A stretch of DNA of 64,000 nt from Streptomyces sp. NBC_00448 (GTDB taxonomy: Bacteria > Actinomycetota > Actinomycetes > Streptomycetales > Streptomycetaceae), in assembly GCF_036014115.1 (NCBI RefSeq), contig NZ_CP107913.1, positions 6,069,501 to 6,133,500 of the forward strand, written 5' to 3'. A program made the translations under genes and the position numbers. The notes below the pieces were generated by a model. That model was not told the origin of the DNA and made no database searches. It was given only the letters and a program-made list of their open reading frames with translations. This document shows, in pieces, positions 43,477 to 51,923 of this stretch (position 1 is its first letter; each line of letters starts with the position of its first letter).

Positions 43477-44259
43477 TTACGCCCTCAGGGAGCGGCCGAA
43501 GCCCGAGGCCAGGGGCATCCGCAGACCCAGGGGCGGCGGAGCCGCGAGCGCGTCGGCGACGGGACGCGCGAAGGGCCGCTCCAAGAGGGAGCCGAGGACG
43601 AAATCCGCGGTGAGGGCGAAGACTTCCGGCCGGTGCTGGTGCAACCCATGCCCGTCGGTGTGCACCTCGAACCTGCACACCTCGCGGTTGACCTTCTTCG
43701 CCCGCTCGGCGAGCCCGTACGACAACTCCGGGTCGGTCGTGGCGTCGTCGGTGCCGTGCACGATCAGCACCTGCCGCCCGTTGAGCTGCTTCACCGGCTC
43801 CGGCTCGGGCCCCTCCGGCAGCCAGGGCGCGAGCGCGACGACGGAACGCACGGCGGAGTGCCCGCCGGCGTGGAGTGCCGCCCGCGCGCCCATGTCGAGC
43901 CCGACCAGGGACACGGGCACGTCGCCGTAGCGGCGTACCGCCTCACCGACCGCCCACTCCGCGTCCTCCGCGGGGTGCGCGTGGCCGCCGTTCCAGCCGC
44001 GGAAGCGGTAGTGCACGACGTGCGCCGCCACCCCGTCGGCCGCGCCGGCCCGTACGAGGTGCCGGGCCAGCGGCCATATCGCGGCCGCGGCCATCGGTGA
44101 ACGCCGGCGGGTGCTCAGCGCGTTGCCGCCCGGCAGCGCGAGCACCACCGCGCGTACGGTCGGCACTTCGGCACGCTGCTCGCGCTGCCGGGGCACGAGA
44201 CCGGGTGCGACCTGCCGCCCGAGTCGCGCGCCACGTGCCGGTAATGCTTGCGAAGCCAT
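43477..44259 (-). CDS. Alpha/beta hydrolase with Asp at the nucleophile elbow
   Basis: A 260-residue alpha/beta hydrolase fold protein. VRAVVLALPGGNALS gives the oxyanion strand. The elbow reads LVGLDMGARAALHAGG, so the usual Gly-x-Ser-x-Gly has Asp instead of Ser. IVHGTDDATTDP supplies the acid and DGHGLHQHRPE a His. Asp nucleophiles occur in haloalkane dehalogenases and epoxide hydrolases, but overall similarity here is closer to dienelactone-hydrolase-like proteins. The first ~30 residues are basic and no good ribosome site precedes the ATG at 44259, so an internal GTG start near VPTVRAVVLALPGG is possible. It is divergent from adenosine deaminase across the palindrome at 44330. Confidence 0.8.
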   Translation of the reverse strand: MASQALPARGARLGRQVAPGLVPRQREQRAEVPTVRAVVLALPGGNALSTRRRSPMAAAAIWPLARHLVRAGAADGVAAHVVHYRFRGWNGGHAHPAEDAEWAVGEAVRRYGDVPVSLVGLDMGARAALHAGGHSAVRSVVALAPWLPEGPEPEPVKQLNGRQVLIVHGTDDATTDPELSYGLAERAKKVNREVCRFEVHTDGHGLHQHRPEVFALTADFVLGSLLERPFARPVADALAAPPPLGLRMPLASGFGRSLRA

Positions 44260-44329
44260 GGCGCAACGATGGCAGACAGGAGGGTGTGCGTTCGATGGCC
44301 AAGCGGAAAATAGTTGGCCCGAACACGAT

Positions 44330-44345
44330 ATCTACGCGCGTAGGG
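44330..44345. promoter_or_regulatory. Nucleoside palindrome, copy upstream of adenosine deaminase
   Basis: ATCTACGCGCGTAGGG contains the exact 12-base palindrome CTACGCGCGTAG and ends 14 bases before the add ATG. The -10-like TATCGT at 44348-44353 and the lack of a Shine-Dalgarno sequence suggest a leaderless mRNA whose promoter is directly covered by this site. Confidence 0.7.
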
Positions 44346-44359
44346 GCTATCGTTCGGTC

Positions 44360-45553
44360 ATGGAGAACGCCACACCGAACCTCCCCGCGGGGGAGCAGAT
44401 CCGCCGTGCCCCGAAAGTCCTGCTCCACGACCACCTCGACGGCGGGCTGCGGCCCGGCACGATCGTGGACATCGCGCGAGCGACCGGATACCGAGCGCTG
44501 CCCGAGACCGACCCGGACAAGCTCGGCCGTTGGTTCCGCGAGGCGGCCGACTCCGGCTCCCTGGAACGCTATCTGGAGACGTTCACGCACACCTGCGCGG
44601 TGATGCAGACCCGCGACGCGCTGGTCCGGGTCGCCGCGGAGTGCGCCGAGGACCTGGCCGCCGACGGCGTGGTCTACGCCGAGGTGCGGTACGCCCCCGA
44701 GCAGCACCTGGAGGGCGGGCTCACCCTGGAGGAGGTCGTCGAGGCGGTCAACGAGGGCTTCCGCGAAGGCGAGCGGCGCGCCCGCGATGGGGGTACCTCC
44801 CGGGCCGGAGGCTCCGGGGGAGGCAACCGGATCAGGGTCGGCGCCCTGCTGACCGCGATGCGGCACGCCGCCCGCTCGCAGGAGATCGCCGAACTCGCCA
44901 ACCGCTACCGGGACCTGGGCGTCGTCGGCTTCGACATCGCCGGCGCCGAGGCGGGCTTCCCGCCCACCCGGCACCTGGACGCGTTCGACTACCTCAAGCG
45001 CGAGAACAACCACTTCACCATCCACGCCGGCGAGGCGTTCGGCCTGCCGTCGATCTGGCAGGCCCTCCAGTGGTGCGGCGCGGACCGGCTCGGCCACGGG
45101 GTGCGGATCATCGACGACATCACGGTCGACGACGACGGCGTGCACCTGGGCCGGCTCGCCTCCTACGTCCGCGACAAGCGGGTGCCGCTGGAGATGTGCC
45201 CGACCTCCAACCTGCAGACCGGCGCGGCCTCCTCCTACCGGGAGCACCCGATCGGGCTGCTGCGGCGGTTGCACTTCAGGGTCACGGTCAACACCGACAA
45301 CCGGCTGATGTCCGGGACCAGCATGAGCGAGGAATTCGCCCACCTGATCGAGGCGTTCGGATACACCTTCGACGACATGCAGTGGTTCACCGTCAACGCG
45401 ATGAAGTCCGCGTTCATCCCTTTTGACGAACGACTCGCCATGATCAACGAGGTGATCAAGCCCGGATACGCCGAACTCAAGGCCGAGTGGCTGTTCGCAC
45501 CGGGTGTCGCCGTACCGCCCGTGGCCAGCGGTTCCGCCGCCGGGCGGGGCTGA
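44360..45553 (+). CDS. add: Adenosine deaminase
   Basis: A 397-residue purine salvage enzyme converting (deoxy)adenosine to (deoxy)inosine. Zinc and catalytic residues are in LHDHLDGGL (two His), HAGEAFG (His, Glu), RLGHGVRI (His) and NTDNRLMSGTSMSEE (Asp-Asn). A Gly-rich insert GGTSRAGGSGGGNRI (about 148-162) interrupts an exposed loop. Length and motifs otherwise match actinobacterial Add. The ATG at 44360 lies at the expected transcription start, with no ribosome site. The upstream palindrome suggests co-regulation with the nucleoside transporter and deoC. Confidence 0.95.
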   Translation: MENATPNLPAGEQIRRAPKVLLHDHLDGGLRPGTIVDIARATGYRALPETDPDKLGRWFREAADSGSLERYLETFTHTCAVMQTRDALVRVAAECAEDLAADGVVYAEVRYAPEQHLEGGLTLEEVVEAVNEGFREGERRARDGGTSRAGGSGGGNRIRVGALLTAMRHAARSQEIAELANRYRDLGVVGFDIAGAEAGFPPTRHLDAFDYLKRENNHFTIHAGEAFGLPSIWQALQWCGADRLGHGVRIIDDITVDDDGVHLGRLASYVRDKRVPLEMCPTSNLQTGAASSYREHPIGLLRRLHFRVTVNTDNRLMSGTSMSEEFAHLIEAFGYTFDDMQWFTVNAMKSAFIPFDERLAMINEVIKPGYAELKAEWLFAPGVAVPPVASGSAAGRG

Positions 45554-45562
45554 TCGGAGCGG

Positions 45563-45602
45563 TGGCGCGGCGTGGACCCGCCAAAAGGTCACGGCCGCGC
45601 CA
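45563..45602. terminator. Hairpin after adenosine deaminase
   Basis: TGGCGCGGC (45563-45571) pairs with GCCGCGCCA (45594-45602) over a loop of 22 bases. Nearby GCGTGG/CCACGC sequences allow an alternative fold. It lies 10 bases after the add stop and probably ends its transcript. Confidence 0.6.
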
Positions 45603-45646
45603 CGCCGCTTGCACACGATGCGTTCCGCTGACTACGTTCCGTCGTC

Positions 45647-45958
45647 ATGCAGACCCTCACCAAGAAGACCCTCACGACCGCCGCCCTCGGCCTGGCCGTC
45701 ACCGCCGCCGCGGCCGGTACCGCCTCCGCCGCCGGCCTGGTGCAGTCGAGCGACGCCCTCGCGCCGGTCGGCTCGGCCGCCAACCTGGTGCCCGGTGCCA
45801 CGTCCACGGTGTCCGGTGCGCAGACCGCGCTCAGCAACGGGACGACAGCGCTGCCGACGGGTTCGGCGAGCAACCTGCTGCCGTCGAACAACCACGTCTC
45901 GGGCAACTCGCTCGGCCCGGCCACCGGCCTGCTCGGCGGGCTCCCGGTCGGGAGCTGA
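45647..45958 (+). CDS. Small secreted protein
   Basis: A 103-residue exported protein. The signal peptide has a basic start (MQTLTKK), a hydrophobic core (LTTAALGLAVTAAAAG) and an Ala-x-Ala cleavage site (TASAA, about residues 26-30). The mature ~73 residues are rich in Ser, Ala, Leu, Gly, Asn and Pro, with no Cys and no known domain. It resembles in size and composition the protein at 51924-52316, and both flank the afsQ/sigQ genes. No strong ribosome site is visible before the ATG. The function is unknown. Confidence 0.75.
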   Translation: MQTLTKKTLTTAALGLAVTAAAAGTASAAGLVQSSDALAPVGSAANLVPGATSTVSGAQTALSNGTTALPTGSASNLLPSNNHVSGNSLGPATGLLGGLPVGS

Positions 45959-45983
45959 CCGCTTCTCGGGGTGCCTGACCCTC

Positions 45984-46112
45984 CCGGGCACCCCGGTCCG
46001 CCGGTTGCGGGACCTCGCGTCCGGCGGTGGCCGCTCGTGCCGCTCTCCGCGCTCCTGAGTTCGTGGCCGTCCTTCCGCGGAAGGGCGGCCACCGGCAGGG
46101 GGCGCGGAGCGC
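45984..46112. repeat. Dispersed palindromic intergenic element, diverged copy 3
   Basis: A shorter and more diverged relative of the 26480 and 43232 elements in the convergent gap before vanZ. It shows GGTTGCGGGACCTCGCGTCC, a CTCCGCGCTCCTGAGTTCGTGG core similar to copy 1, and an internal inverted repeat around CTTCCGCGGAAG. Confidence 0.5.
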
Positions 46113-46207
46113 TGTGCTTTCCGAGCTTTCCGAGGGCTTCGCGCGCACCCTGGCGATCAGCGCGCCTTTGCCGTCAGTGCCCCTTCGCCGTCAGCGGACC
46201 CTGGCGG

Positions 46208-46705
46208 TCAGGGCACGCTCGCGGGCACGGGCTCGCGGGCCGGGGGAGCCGGCTCGGTCGTGCGCAGGAGGCGGCGCCTGGCCGCGGGGACGACCAGCAG
46301 GTGGGCCGCGGCGACGCCCACCGTGTTGAGGATCAGCGCGTCGATGTCGAAGATCTGCCCGGGAACCATCGTCTGGGAGAACTCCAGCAGCATCGACACC
46401 ATCAGACCGGCGAAGACCGTTCGGACGAAGGACGCGAGCGCCGACGCCTCCGCGCGCCCGCCGGCCATCGGCAGCAGGACGCCGAGCGGCGCCAGCAACC
46501 CGAGCCCCGCGCCGAGCCGCTGGGCGGCCTCGACCGGGCCTCTCGCGAGGTCGTCGCGGATCGTGTCGAGCGGCCGCAGGTTGGGCGCGGACACCCAGGC
46601 CACGTAATGCGGCCGCAGCAGCAGCCACCCGATCAACACCAGATACGCCGCGGTGAGCAGCAGCCCGGCCGCGCGCACCCTGAAGACGAAGCCGTCGTGC
46701 CGCAC
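46208..46705 (-). CDS. VanZ-family membrane protein
   Basis: A 165-residue membrane protein with four hydrophobic segments and the VanZ pattern: LLLRPHYVAWVSAPNLRPLDTIR near the first loop, LAPLGVLLPM, LLEFSQTMVPGQIFDIDALILNTVGVAAAHLLV. VanZ-like proteins can lower teicoplanin binding in resistant enterococci, but in Streptomyces the role is unproven. The GTG at 46705 has no strong ribosome site. It follows the afsQ operon on the same strand after 133 bases, and may be independent. Confidence 0.88.
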   Translation of the reverse strand: MRHDGFVFRVRAAGLLLTAAYLVLIGWLLLRPHYVAWVSAPNLRPLDTIRDDLARGPVEAAQRLGAGLGLLAPLGVLLPMAGGRAEASALASFVRTVFAGLMVSMLLEFSQTMVPGQIFDIDALILNTVGVAAAHLLVVPAARRRLLRTTEPAPPAREPVPASVP

Positions 46706-46838
46706 GTTCTCGATGACGTACGGGCCGTGCGTGCCGGTTCCCGTTCCGCTACTGCGACACGCCTTTCACCTGCGTGATCCCGATCACAAGGTGCTCCCGG
46801 GCCCGGCGGGCGACGCCCCGCCGCCCCGCGCCGGGCGG

Positions 46839-47513
46839 TCAACTGACGGGCGTGCCCGCGCTGTCCGCCGCGTCGGAGCGGGTGCGCAGATCCGGCGTGC
46901 ACGTGTACGAGCGCAGCTTGCTGTCCGGCCCGGGGCCGCCGAGGACCACCGAACCGCCGGGCGAGATCAGCGGATCGGCGGCCAGCGTGCAGACGATCTG
47001 GGCGAGCGCGAAGGACGGCAGGTCCTGCGGCCGGTCGTTGAGCAGCAGCGCGTCCTTGTGGTCGCCCTGCCCGGTCGCGAAGACCTCAAGGGTGCCGGGC
47101 ACCGCCGTGGAGAACCCGGCCTTGCTCTCGGCGGTGCGCGGGCTGATCTGGAGCTGGGCGAGGAGCAACCTGACCTCGTTGAAGCGCTCGATCCGGCCGT
47201 CGCGCACTTCGACGCTGCGGCTGACCGGTGTGACCTGGGTGTTGCAGACCAGGTAGATCTTCTCGGCCATCGCGTCCGGTCCGGGGGTGGCGGGCGCCTT
47301 GGGCGGCGCGCAGGCCACCCGGGAGGGCGCGGGGCCGTCGTCCACCGGCACGGTGGTGGTGCGGATGCCGCACCCGGCCAGCGCGGTCAGCGCGGCGCAC
47401 GAAGCCGCCAGAACGGCCACGGACCCACGCGGGGTGCGTATCCGGCCACCGGGGCGCACCCGCCGCCCGCCGGGCCGTGTGGCGCCCGCCGGAGCGTTCC
47501 TCGCCGTCATCAC
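46839..47513 (-). CDS. afsQ3: Lipoprotein downstream of AfsQ2
   Basis: A 224-residue lipoprotein. The first ~30 residues are basic, then a hydrophobic stretch with lipobox LAGC (Cys at about residue 48) and mature CGIRTTTVPVDDGPAPSRVAC. The extracytoplasmic domain contains paired Cys residues (VACAPP, YLVCNT, QIVCTL, YTCTPD), which suggests two disulfides. The start (GTG 47513, or ATG 47510) overlaps the afsQ2 stop, so it is the third gene of the afsQ operon. The name afsQ3 is from memory of S. coelicolor. It is likely an accessory to AfsQ2 sensing; the signal is unknown. Confidence 0.82.
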   Translation of the reverse strand: MMTARNAPAGATRPGGRRVRPGGRIRTPRGSVAVLAASCAALTALAGCGIRTTTVPVDDGPAPSRVACAPPKAPATPGPDAMAEKIYLVCNTQVTPVSRSVEVRDGRIERFNEVRLLLAQLQISPRTAESKAGFSTAVPGTLEVFATGQGDHKDALLLNDRPQDLPSFALAQIVCTLAADPLISPGGSVVLGGPGPDSKLRSYTCTPDLRTRSDAADSAGTPVS

Positions 47514-49168
47514 GCGCTCCCCGCCGGCCCGTCGGTGCCGCCCGCGCGGTCACCCGCGCCGTTCCTGCCGGCCGAGCCGGCGGTTCCGGTCCCCGCGGGT
47601 CCGTCGCTCCCGCTGTTCCCGCCGCCCGCCCGGCTCGCCTCGGTGGCGCCGCTCGGGCCGCGCCCACCGCCGCCCGCGCCCTCCGCGCCGTCCTCGCCCT
47701 CGTCCGCCCGCGGCCGTACCGGCATGCGCAGCGTGAACACGGCGCCGCCGTGCGAGCCGTTGGCGGCCGTGATGTCGCCGCCGTGGATGTGGGCGTTCTC
47801 CATCGCGATGGACAGGCCCAGGCCGCTGCCCTCGGAGCGGGCCCGGGAGGCGTCGGCCTTGTAGAAACGGTCGAAGACGTGCGGCAGCACGTCCTCGGGG
47901 ATGCCGGGGCCGCGGTCGGAGACCACGATCACGATCTCGCCGTCCTCGCCGCCCTCCCGGCGCAGGGTGACCCGTACCGGGGAACCGCCGTGCTTGAGCG
48001 CGTTGCCGATCAGGTTCGCCATGATCACGTCGAGCCGGCGCGGGTCGATGGTGGCCAGCAGCCCGCGCGGCGCGTCCAGTTCCACGGAGTCCAGCCAGGC
48101 TCGCGCGTCCATGCACGCCATGATCATGTCGGCGACGTCGACCTCGTCGACCCGCAGCTTCGCCGTCCCGGCGTCGAACCGGGTGACCTCCATCAACGTC
48201 TCCACCAGTTCGTTCAGCCGCCGGGTCTCGCTGACCACCAGCCGTACCGCCGGGGCGATCATCGGGTCCAGCGCGTCCGCCTCGTCCTCCAGCACGTCGG
48301 TGACCGCGGTGATGGCGGTCAGCGGGGTGCGCAGCTCGTGCGACATGTCGGCCACGAAGCGGCGGCTGGCGGCCTCGCGGGCCCGCAACTCCTCGACCCG
48401 GCCCTCCAGCTGCTCGGCGGCGTTGTTGAAGGTCCGCGACATCTCGGCGAGTTCGTCGGTGCCCGACACCTTCAGCCGGGTGTCCAGCTGCCCCTCGCCG
48501 AGCCGCTTGGCGGCCTCGCCCAGCCGCCGCACCGGTCGCAGCACCGCGGAGCCGGCCGCCTGCGCCAGCAGGGCCGCGCCGATCAGGGCGAGCAGCGTGG
48601 CGATGCCCAGCGACCATGCGAGCGAGTTGAGGTCCTTGCGCTCGGCGTCCAGGGACTTGAGCATGTAGCCGGTCGGGCCGTCGTCGTTGATCCGCGCGCC
48701 TGCCACCAGGTAGGGGTGGTCCTCCAGCGAGATCCGTTCCCAGTGCAGGTGGTAGCGGTCGTCGTCCTTCGTGTGCTTGGTGTTCACCGCCCGCACCAGC
48801 GACGCGGGCACGTCGTCCATCGAGAACGTGCTCCCGTCCGACTGCTCCGCGCACCGCCCGTCGGCCGAGGCGTCGATCAGGATGACCTGATACGTGTCCG
48901 GGCCGCCGATCCGGTTCGCTGCCATGCCCAGCGACTCGCAGGTCGGCTGCACCGGCAACGAGGCGGCGTTGCGCTGCAACGAGTCGCGGAAGTCGTCGAG
49001 CGCGCTGTTCTGCGCCCGCGTCAGCACCGCGTCGCGGTTGAGCCAGTACGCGATGCCCGACACCGACACCGCCGCGGTCAGCGCCACGAGCGCGAACACC
49101 GCGATCAGCCGCAGCCGCAGGCTGGTCCAGCGCAACAGCCAGAACGGGCTGCCTTGGGCACGGCTCAC
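47510..49168 (-). CDS. afsQ2: AfsQ2 sensor histidine kinase
   Basis: A 552-residue membrane kinase. A membrane segment at about 18-38 is followed by an extracytoplasmic domain with two Cys (about 60-180). Next come the second membrane segment, a HAMP domain (LRPVRRLGEAAKRLGEGQLDTRL), HisKA with His277 (MSHELRTPLTAITAVTDVLEDEADAL) and HATPase boxes IMANLIGNALKHG, VVSDRGPGIPEDVLPHVFDRFYKA and GSGLGLSIAMENAHIHGG. A ~75-residue Gly/Ser/Ala-rich tail follows. The GTG start overlaps the afsQ1 stop by 4 bases. In S. coelicolor this system links nitrogen/glutamate status to antibiotic production and development (established). Confidence 0.95.
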   Translation of the reverse strand: MSRAQGSPFWLLRWTSLRLRLIAVFALVALTAAVSVSGIAYWLNRDAVLTRAQNSALDDFRDSLQRNAASLPVQPTCESLGMAANRIGGPDTYQVILIDASADGRCAEQSDGSTFSMDDVPASLVRAVNTKHTKDDDRYHLHWERISLEDHPYLVAGARINDDGPTGYMLKSLDAERKDLNSLAWSLGIATLLALIGAALLAQAAGSAVLRPVRRLGEAAKRLGEGQLDTRLKVSGTDELAEMSRTFNNAAEQLEGRVEELRAREAASRRFVADMSHELRTPLTAITAVTDVLEDEADALDPMIAPAVRLVVSETRRLNELVETLMEVTRFDAGTAKLRVDEVDVADMIMACMDARAWLDSVELDAPRGLLATIDPRRLDVIMANLIGNALKHGGSPVRVTLRREGGEDGEIVIVVSDRGPGIPEDVLPHVFDRFYKADASRARSEGSGLGLSIAMENAHIHGGDITAANGSHGGAVFTLRMPVRPRADEGEDGAEGAGGGGRGPSGATEASRAGGGNSGSDGPAGTGTAGSAGRNGAGDRAGGTDGPAGSA

Positions 49169-49851
49169 TGAGGCGTGTCCAGGCGGTAGCCGACACCACG
49201 GACGGTACGGATCAGGGTCGGCGACGACGGTACGTCCTCGATCTTCGCGCGTAGCCGCTGCACGCAGGCGTCCACCAGCCGCGAGTCGCCGAGGTAGTCG
49301 TGCTCCCAGACCAGCCGCAGCAACTGCTGCCGCGACAGCGCCTGGCCCGGCCGCCGGCTCAGCTCCAGCAGCAACCGCAGCTCGGTCGGCGTGAGCTGCA
49401 GGTCCTGGCCGTCCTTGGTGACGGTCATCGCGCTGCGGTCGATCACGATCGCGCCGAACGCGGCCGAGTCGGTGCTGTCGCGCTCGCCGCGCCGCAGCAC
49501 CGCGCGGATACGCGCGTCCAGCACGCGCGGCTGCACGGGCTTGATCACGTAGTCGTCGGCGCCGGACTCCAGGCCCACCACCACGTCGATGTCGTCGCTG
49601 CGCGCGGTGAGCAGGATGATCGGCAACTGGTCGGTGCGCCGGATACGCCGGCACACCTCGAAGCCGTCGATCCCGGGCAGCATCACGTCCAACACGATCA
49701 GGTCAGGGCGCTGCTCCTTGAGCAGTCTCAGCCCGTCCTCGCCCGTCGCAGCGGCCACCACGCGGTGACCCTGACGGGACAGGCCGAGTTCGAGACCCGT
49801 ACGGATGGCGTCGTCATCCTCGATCAGCAACAGGAAAGGCACGGGCGCCAT
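49165..49851 (-). CDS. afsQ1: AfsQ1 response regulator
   Basis: A 228-residue OmpR-type regulator, near identical in wording to AfsQ1 of S. coelicolor: FLLLIEDDDAIRTGLELGLSRQGHRV, phosphoacceptor D55 (LIVLDVMLPGIDGFEVCRRI), IDVVVGLESGADDYVIKPVQ, and the winged helix LTPTELRLLLELSRRPGQALSRQQLLRLVWEHDYLGDSRLVDACVQRLRAK. It binds GTnAC-N6-GTnAC; one such box lies at 50131-50146 before the divergent sigQ. The ATG at 49851 is used. It is the first gene of afsQ1-afsQ2-afsQ3. Confidence 0.96.
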   Translation of the reverse strand: MAPVPFLLLIEDDDAIRTGLELGLSRQGHRVVAAATGEDGLRLLKEQRPDLIVLDVMLPGIDGFEVCRRIRRTDQLPIILLTARSDDIDVVVGLESGADDYVIKPVQPRVLDARIRAVLRRGERDSTDSAAFGAIVIDRSAMTVTKDGQDLQLTPTELRLLLELSRRPGQALSRQQLLRLVWEHDYLGDSRLVDACVQRLRAKIEDVPSSPTLIRTVRGVGYRLDTPQ

Positions 49852-49968
49852 TGTTGCCTACCCGGGCAGGTGAGCGGGAAGGGGTCTCGCGGCATGGTTG
49901 TGCTCTCGTTGCAGACGGTGCCCCGTTTCTCGGTTGAACACCGTCGTCAGTCGAGCCCACCGAGCGGC

Positions 49969-50110
49969 ACCGGGACAGGTGGTCCGGGAGGTCCCGCACC
50001 TACCCAGGGGCGCGGGGAACTCCCCCAGAGGGGGTGCCCCCAGCGCGTAACCCCCCCAACGGCAGGTGGTCCCTCAACCGACAGGACCGACCCCCGGGCG
50101 GGTCCGCCCA
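49969..50110. repeat. Dispersed palindromic intergenic element, copy 4
   Basis: It shows GGTGGTCCGGGAGG at the left, a core CCCAGGGGCGCGGGGAACT, then GGTGGTCCCTCAACCGACAG and GGACCGACCCCCGGGCGGGTCC at the right. It shares the terminal and core strings of copies 1 and 2. Unlike them it lies between divergent promoters. Confidence 0.68.
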
Positions 50111-50130
50111 GCCACTTCGCAGGAGCCTCT

Positions 50131-50146
50131 GTGACGGGCCTGTGAC
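50131..50146. promoter_or_regulatory. AfsQ1 binding box before sigQ
   Basis: GTGAC (50131-50135), GGGCCT, GTGAC (50142-50146) is an exact match to the AfsQ1 pattern GTnAC-N6-GTnAC. In S. coelicolor sigQ is a known AfsQ1 target, so this placement is expected. Confidence 0.88.
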
Positions 50147-50263
50147 ACTCGGCGGACAGCCCGATGAAACTGGCCCGGCAGTCTTATGCCCATCGGAAGA
50201 ACGCGACGCCACAAAGGCTTCGACGCCGAAGACCACGTGGCAGGTTCCACCAACGGGGGCGCG

Positions 50264-51046
50264 ATGATGAACGCACTGCACAGCACCACCACAACCGCAG
50301 TTCACACCGCGCACGCGCACCCCGGGTTCCGGGCCACGGAGATGTCCGGTGCTGCGAGCGGACGGGGGTACGTTCGCAGCACCGGACGCGCGACCACCTA
50401 CCAGGCGCCCCGCCCGCGCCCCGCGCACATCGCGCCGGTCGACCCGGCGGAGCCCACCGACACCGCCACCGCGCCCGGCGCGGAGCGGGTGCCGGCGCAG
50501 GCCGGTACGGCACACTCCGCCGAGGCGGAGGCCGCGTTCACCGCATACGTGCAGGAGCGCCGGGCCTCTCTCTACGCCACCGCCTACCACCTCACCGGTG
50601 ACCGTTTCGCCGCCGAGGACCTGCTCCAGAGCGCGCTGTTCTCCACGTACCGCGCCTGGGACCGGATCAGCGACAAGGCGGCCGTCGGCGGGTACCTGCG
50701 GCGCACCATGACCAACCTGCACATCAGCGCGTGGCGGCGGCGCAAGCTCAACGAGTACCCGACGGAGGAGCTGCCCGAGACGGTCGGCGACACCGACGAG
50801 ATGGGCGGGACCGAGCTGCGGGCCGTGCTGTGGCAGGCGCTCGCGCGGCTGCCCGAGCAGCAGCGCACCATGCTGGTGCTGCGTTACTACGAGGGGCGTA
50901 CCGACCCGGAGATCGCGGACATCCTCAACATCAGCGTCGGCACCGTGAAGAGCAGCATCTGGCGGTCGCTGCGGCGCATGCGTGAGGACGAGGCGCTGAG
51001 CTTCGGGCACAGCGAGGAGGACGCTTTCGGGGAGCTCGTCGCATAG
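50264..51046 (+). CDS. sigQ: ECF sigma factor SigQ
   Basis: A 260-residue ECF/SigE-like sigma factor. The first ~95 residues are variable and His/Thr/Ala-rich. Region 2 is FTAYVQERRASLYATAYHLTGDRFAAEDLLQSALFSTYRAWDRI; region 4 is LRAVLWQALARLPEQQRTMLVLRYYEGRTDPEIADILNISVGTVKSSIWRSLRRM. These stretches and the end (EDAFGELVA) are close to S. coelicolor SigQ. The start is ATG 50264 or the adjacent ATG 50267 (M-N-A-L-H-S-T), after GGGGG; the frame opens earlier, at 50186. It is divergent from afsQ1 and activated by it through the box at 50131. In S. coelicolor SigQ tempers antibiotic production and development (from memory). Confidence 0.94.
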   Translation: MMNALHSTTTTAVHTAHAHPGFRATEMSGAASGRGYVRSTGRATTYQAPRPRPAHIAPVDPAEPTDTATAPGAERVPAQAGTAHSAEAEAAFTAYVQERRASLYATAYHLTGDRFAAEDLLQSALFSTYRAWDRISDKAAVGGYLRRTMTNLHISAWRRRKLNEYPTEELPETVGDTDEMGGTELRAVLWQALARLPEQQRTMLVLRYYEGRTDPEIADILNISVGTVKSSIWRSLRRMREDEALSFGHSEEDAFGELVA

Positions 51047-51161
51047 TCCGGGGGGACACGGGGGACTGGGCCGGACGGCACGGAGGGGTGCCGTCCGGCC
51101 CTTACCCGTGCGTGCGGCGCCCCTGACTCCCGGGTGGCCCGCGGGTGACCCCGGGGAGCGG

Positions 51162-51812
51162 TCAGGTGGGGACGGACGGCGCCGTGGTGGTGGTGCGGGC
51201 GGGCCGGGCGGAGCCCATCGCGGCGATACGGGAGAGGGTTTCGCGCTGGTCGCACGGCGTGCAGCCGAACCCGACCTGGCGCCCCACGATCGCGCGCTCC
51301 GCGCGGAAGAGGTGCCAGCCGCGCCGGACCAGGAACCGTACCGACTTGCGCCCCTCGCGCAGGTCGCGCAGGAAGCGGCGCCACGCGGTCGTCGCGGGAC
51401 TGCCGCGCAGGCAGATCGCGTCGGCCAGCAGCCCGAGTTCGCGGCAGCGCCCGACGATCTCGGCCGCGAAGATGCCCTCGGCGACGAAGTGGGGCGCCCC
51501 GGCGAGGTCCAGCCGGCTCCATCCGCTGATCGCGCTGGCCGAGATGTCGTAGCGCGGGGTGTCGGCGCTGCCGCGTTCGCACAGCTCGCCGATCGCGGCG
51601 ACGGCGGCGTCCGCGTGCCAGGAGCCCGGCGCGTCCCAGTCGACCGCGCCGCCGCCGGGCAGCAGCGGGAGGGTCGGGTCGCCGTCCTCCTTGTAGAAGT
51701 CGTCGAGCGCGAGCACCGGCAGCCCGGTGCGGGCGGAGAGCGAGGACTTGCCCGAGCCGGACGGCCCGGCCAGCAGGATCACACGGGAACGGGGAGGTGG
51801 ACTCACGGACAA
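51162..51812 (-). CDS. Uridine kinase-like P-loop kinase
   Basis: A 216-residue P-loop kinase resembling uridine kinases. Walker A is AGPSGSGKSSLS near residues 15-25, and LALDDFYKEDGDPTLPLL matches the uridine kinase substrate loop. VDWDAPGSWHADAAV, FVAEGIFAAEIV (Walker B region) and a basic RRFLRDLREGRKSVRFLVRRG lid follow. The end is Thr/Pro-rich. The start is either TTG 51812 with GGGAG 5 bases upstream, or GTG 51806. It is convergent with sigQ. A pyrimidine salvage role would fit the nearby nucleoside genes but is not shown. Confidence 0.83.
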   Translation of the reverse strand: MSVSPPPRSRVILLAGPSGSGKSSLSARTGLPVLALDDFYKEDGDPTLPLLPGGGAVDWDAPGSWHADAAVAAIGELCERGSADTPRYDISASAISGWSRLDLAGAPHFVAEGIFAAEIVGRCRELGLLADAICLRGSPATTAWRRFLRDLREGRKSVRFLVRRGWHLFRAERAIVGRQVGFGCTPCDQRETLSRIAAMGSARPARTTTTAPSVPT

Positions 51813-51923
51813 CGATTCTCCCGCAACCCTGCCCGGAGGGATGACCCGCGGTATGACAACTACCGTTCGCGGTCATTGCGTTACGCTGCGACAGCAACCA
51901 CTACGTCGACAGGAGCCCGTTCC

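Larger units (their letters stand above)
49852..50263. other. afsQ1-sigQ divergent intergenic region
   Basis: A 412-base region. It contains a copy of the dispersed repeat (about 49969-50110), the AfsQ1 box (50131-50146) and, closer to sigQ, a lower-GC stretch around 50160-50190 with TGAAAC and TCTTAT that may include the sigQ promoter. I see no additional gene. Confidence 0.6.

Noticed and set aside
49500..49515. Another TACGCGCGT string inside afsQ1
   Set aside because: It lies in coding sequence, matches only the core of the nucleoside palindrome and is explained by codon use.
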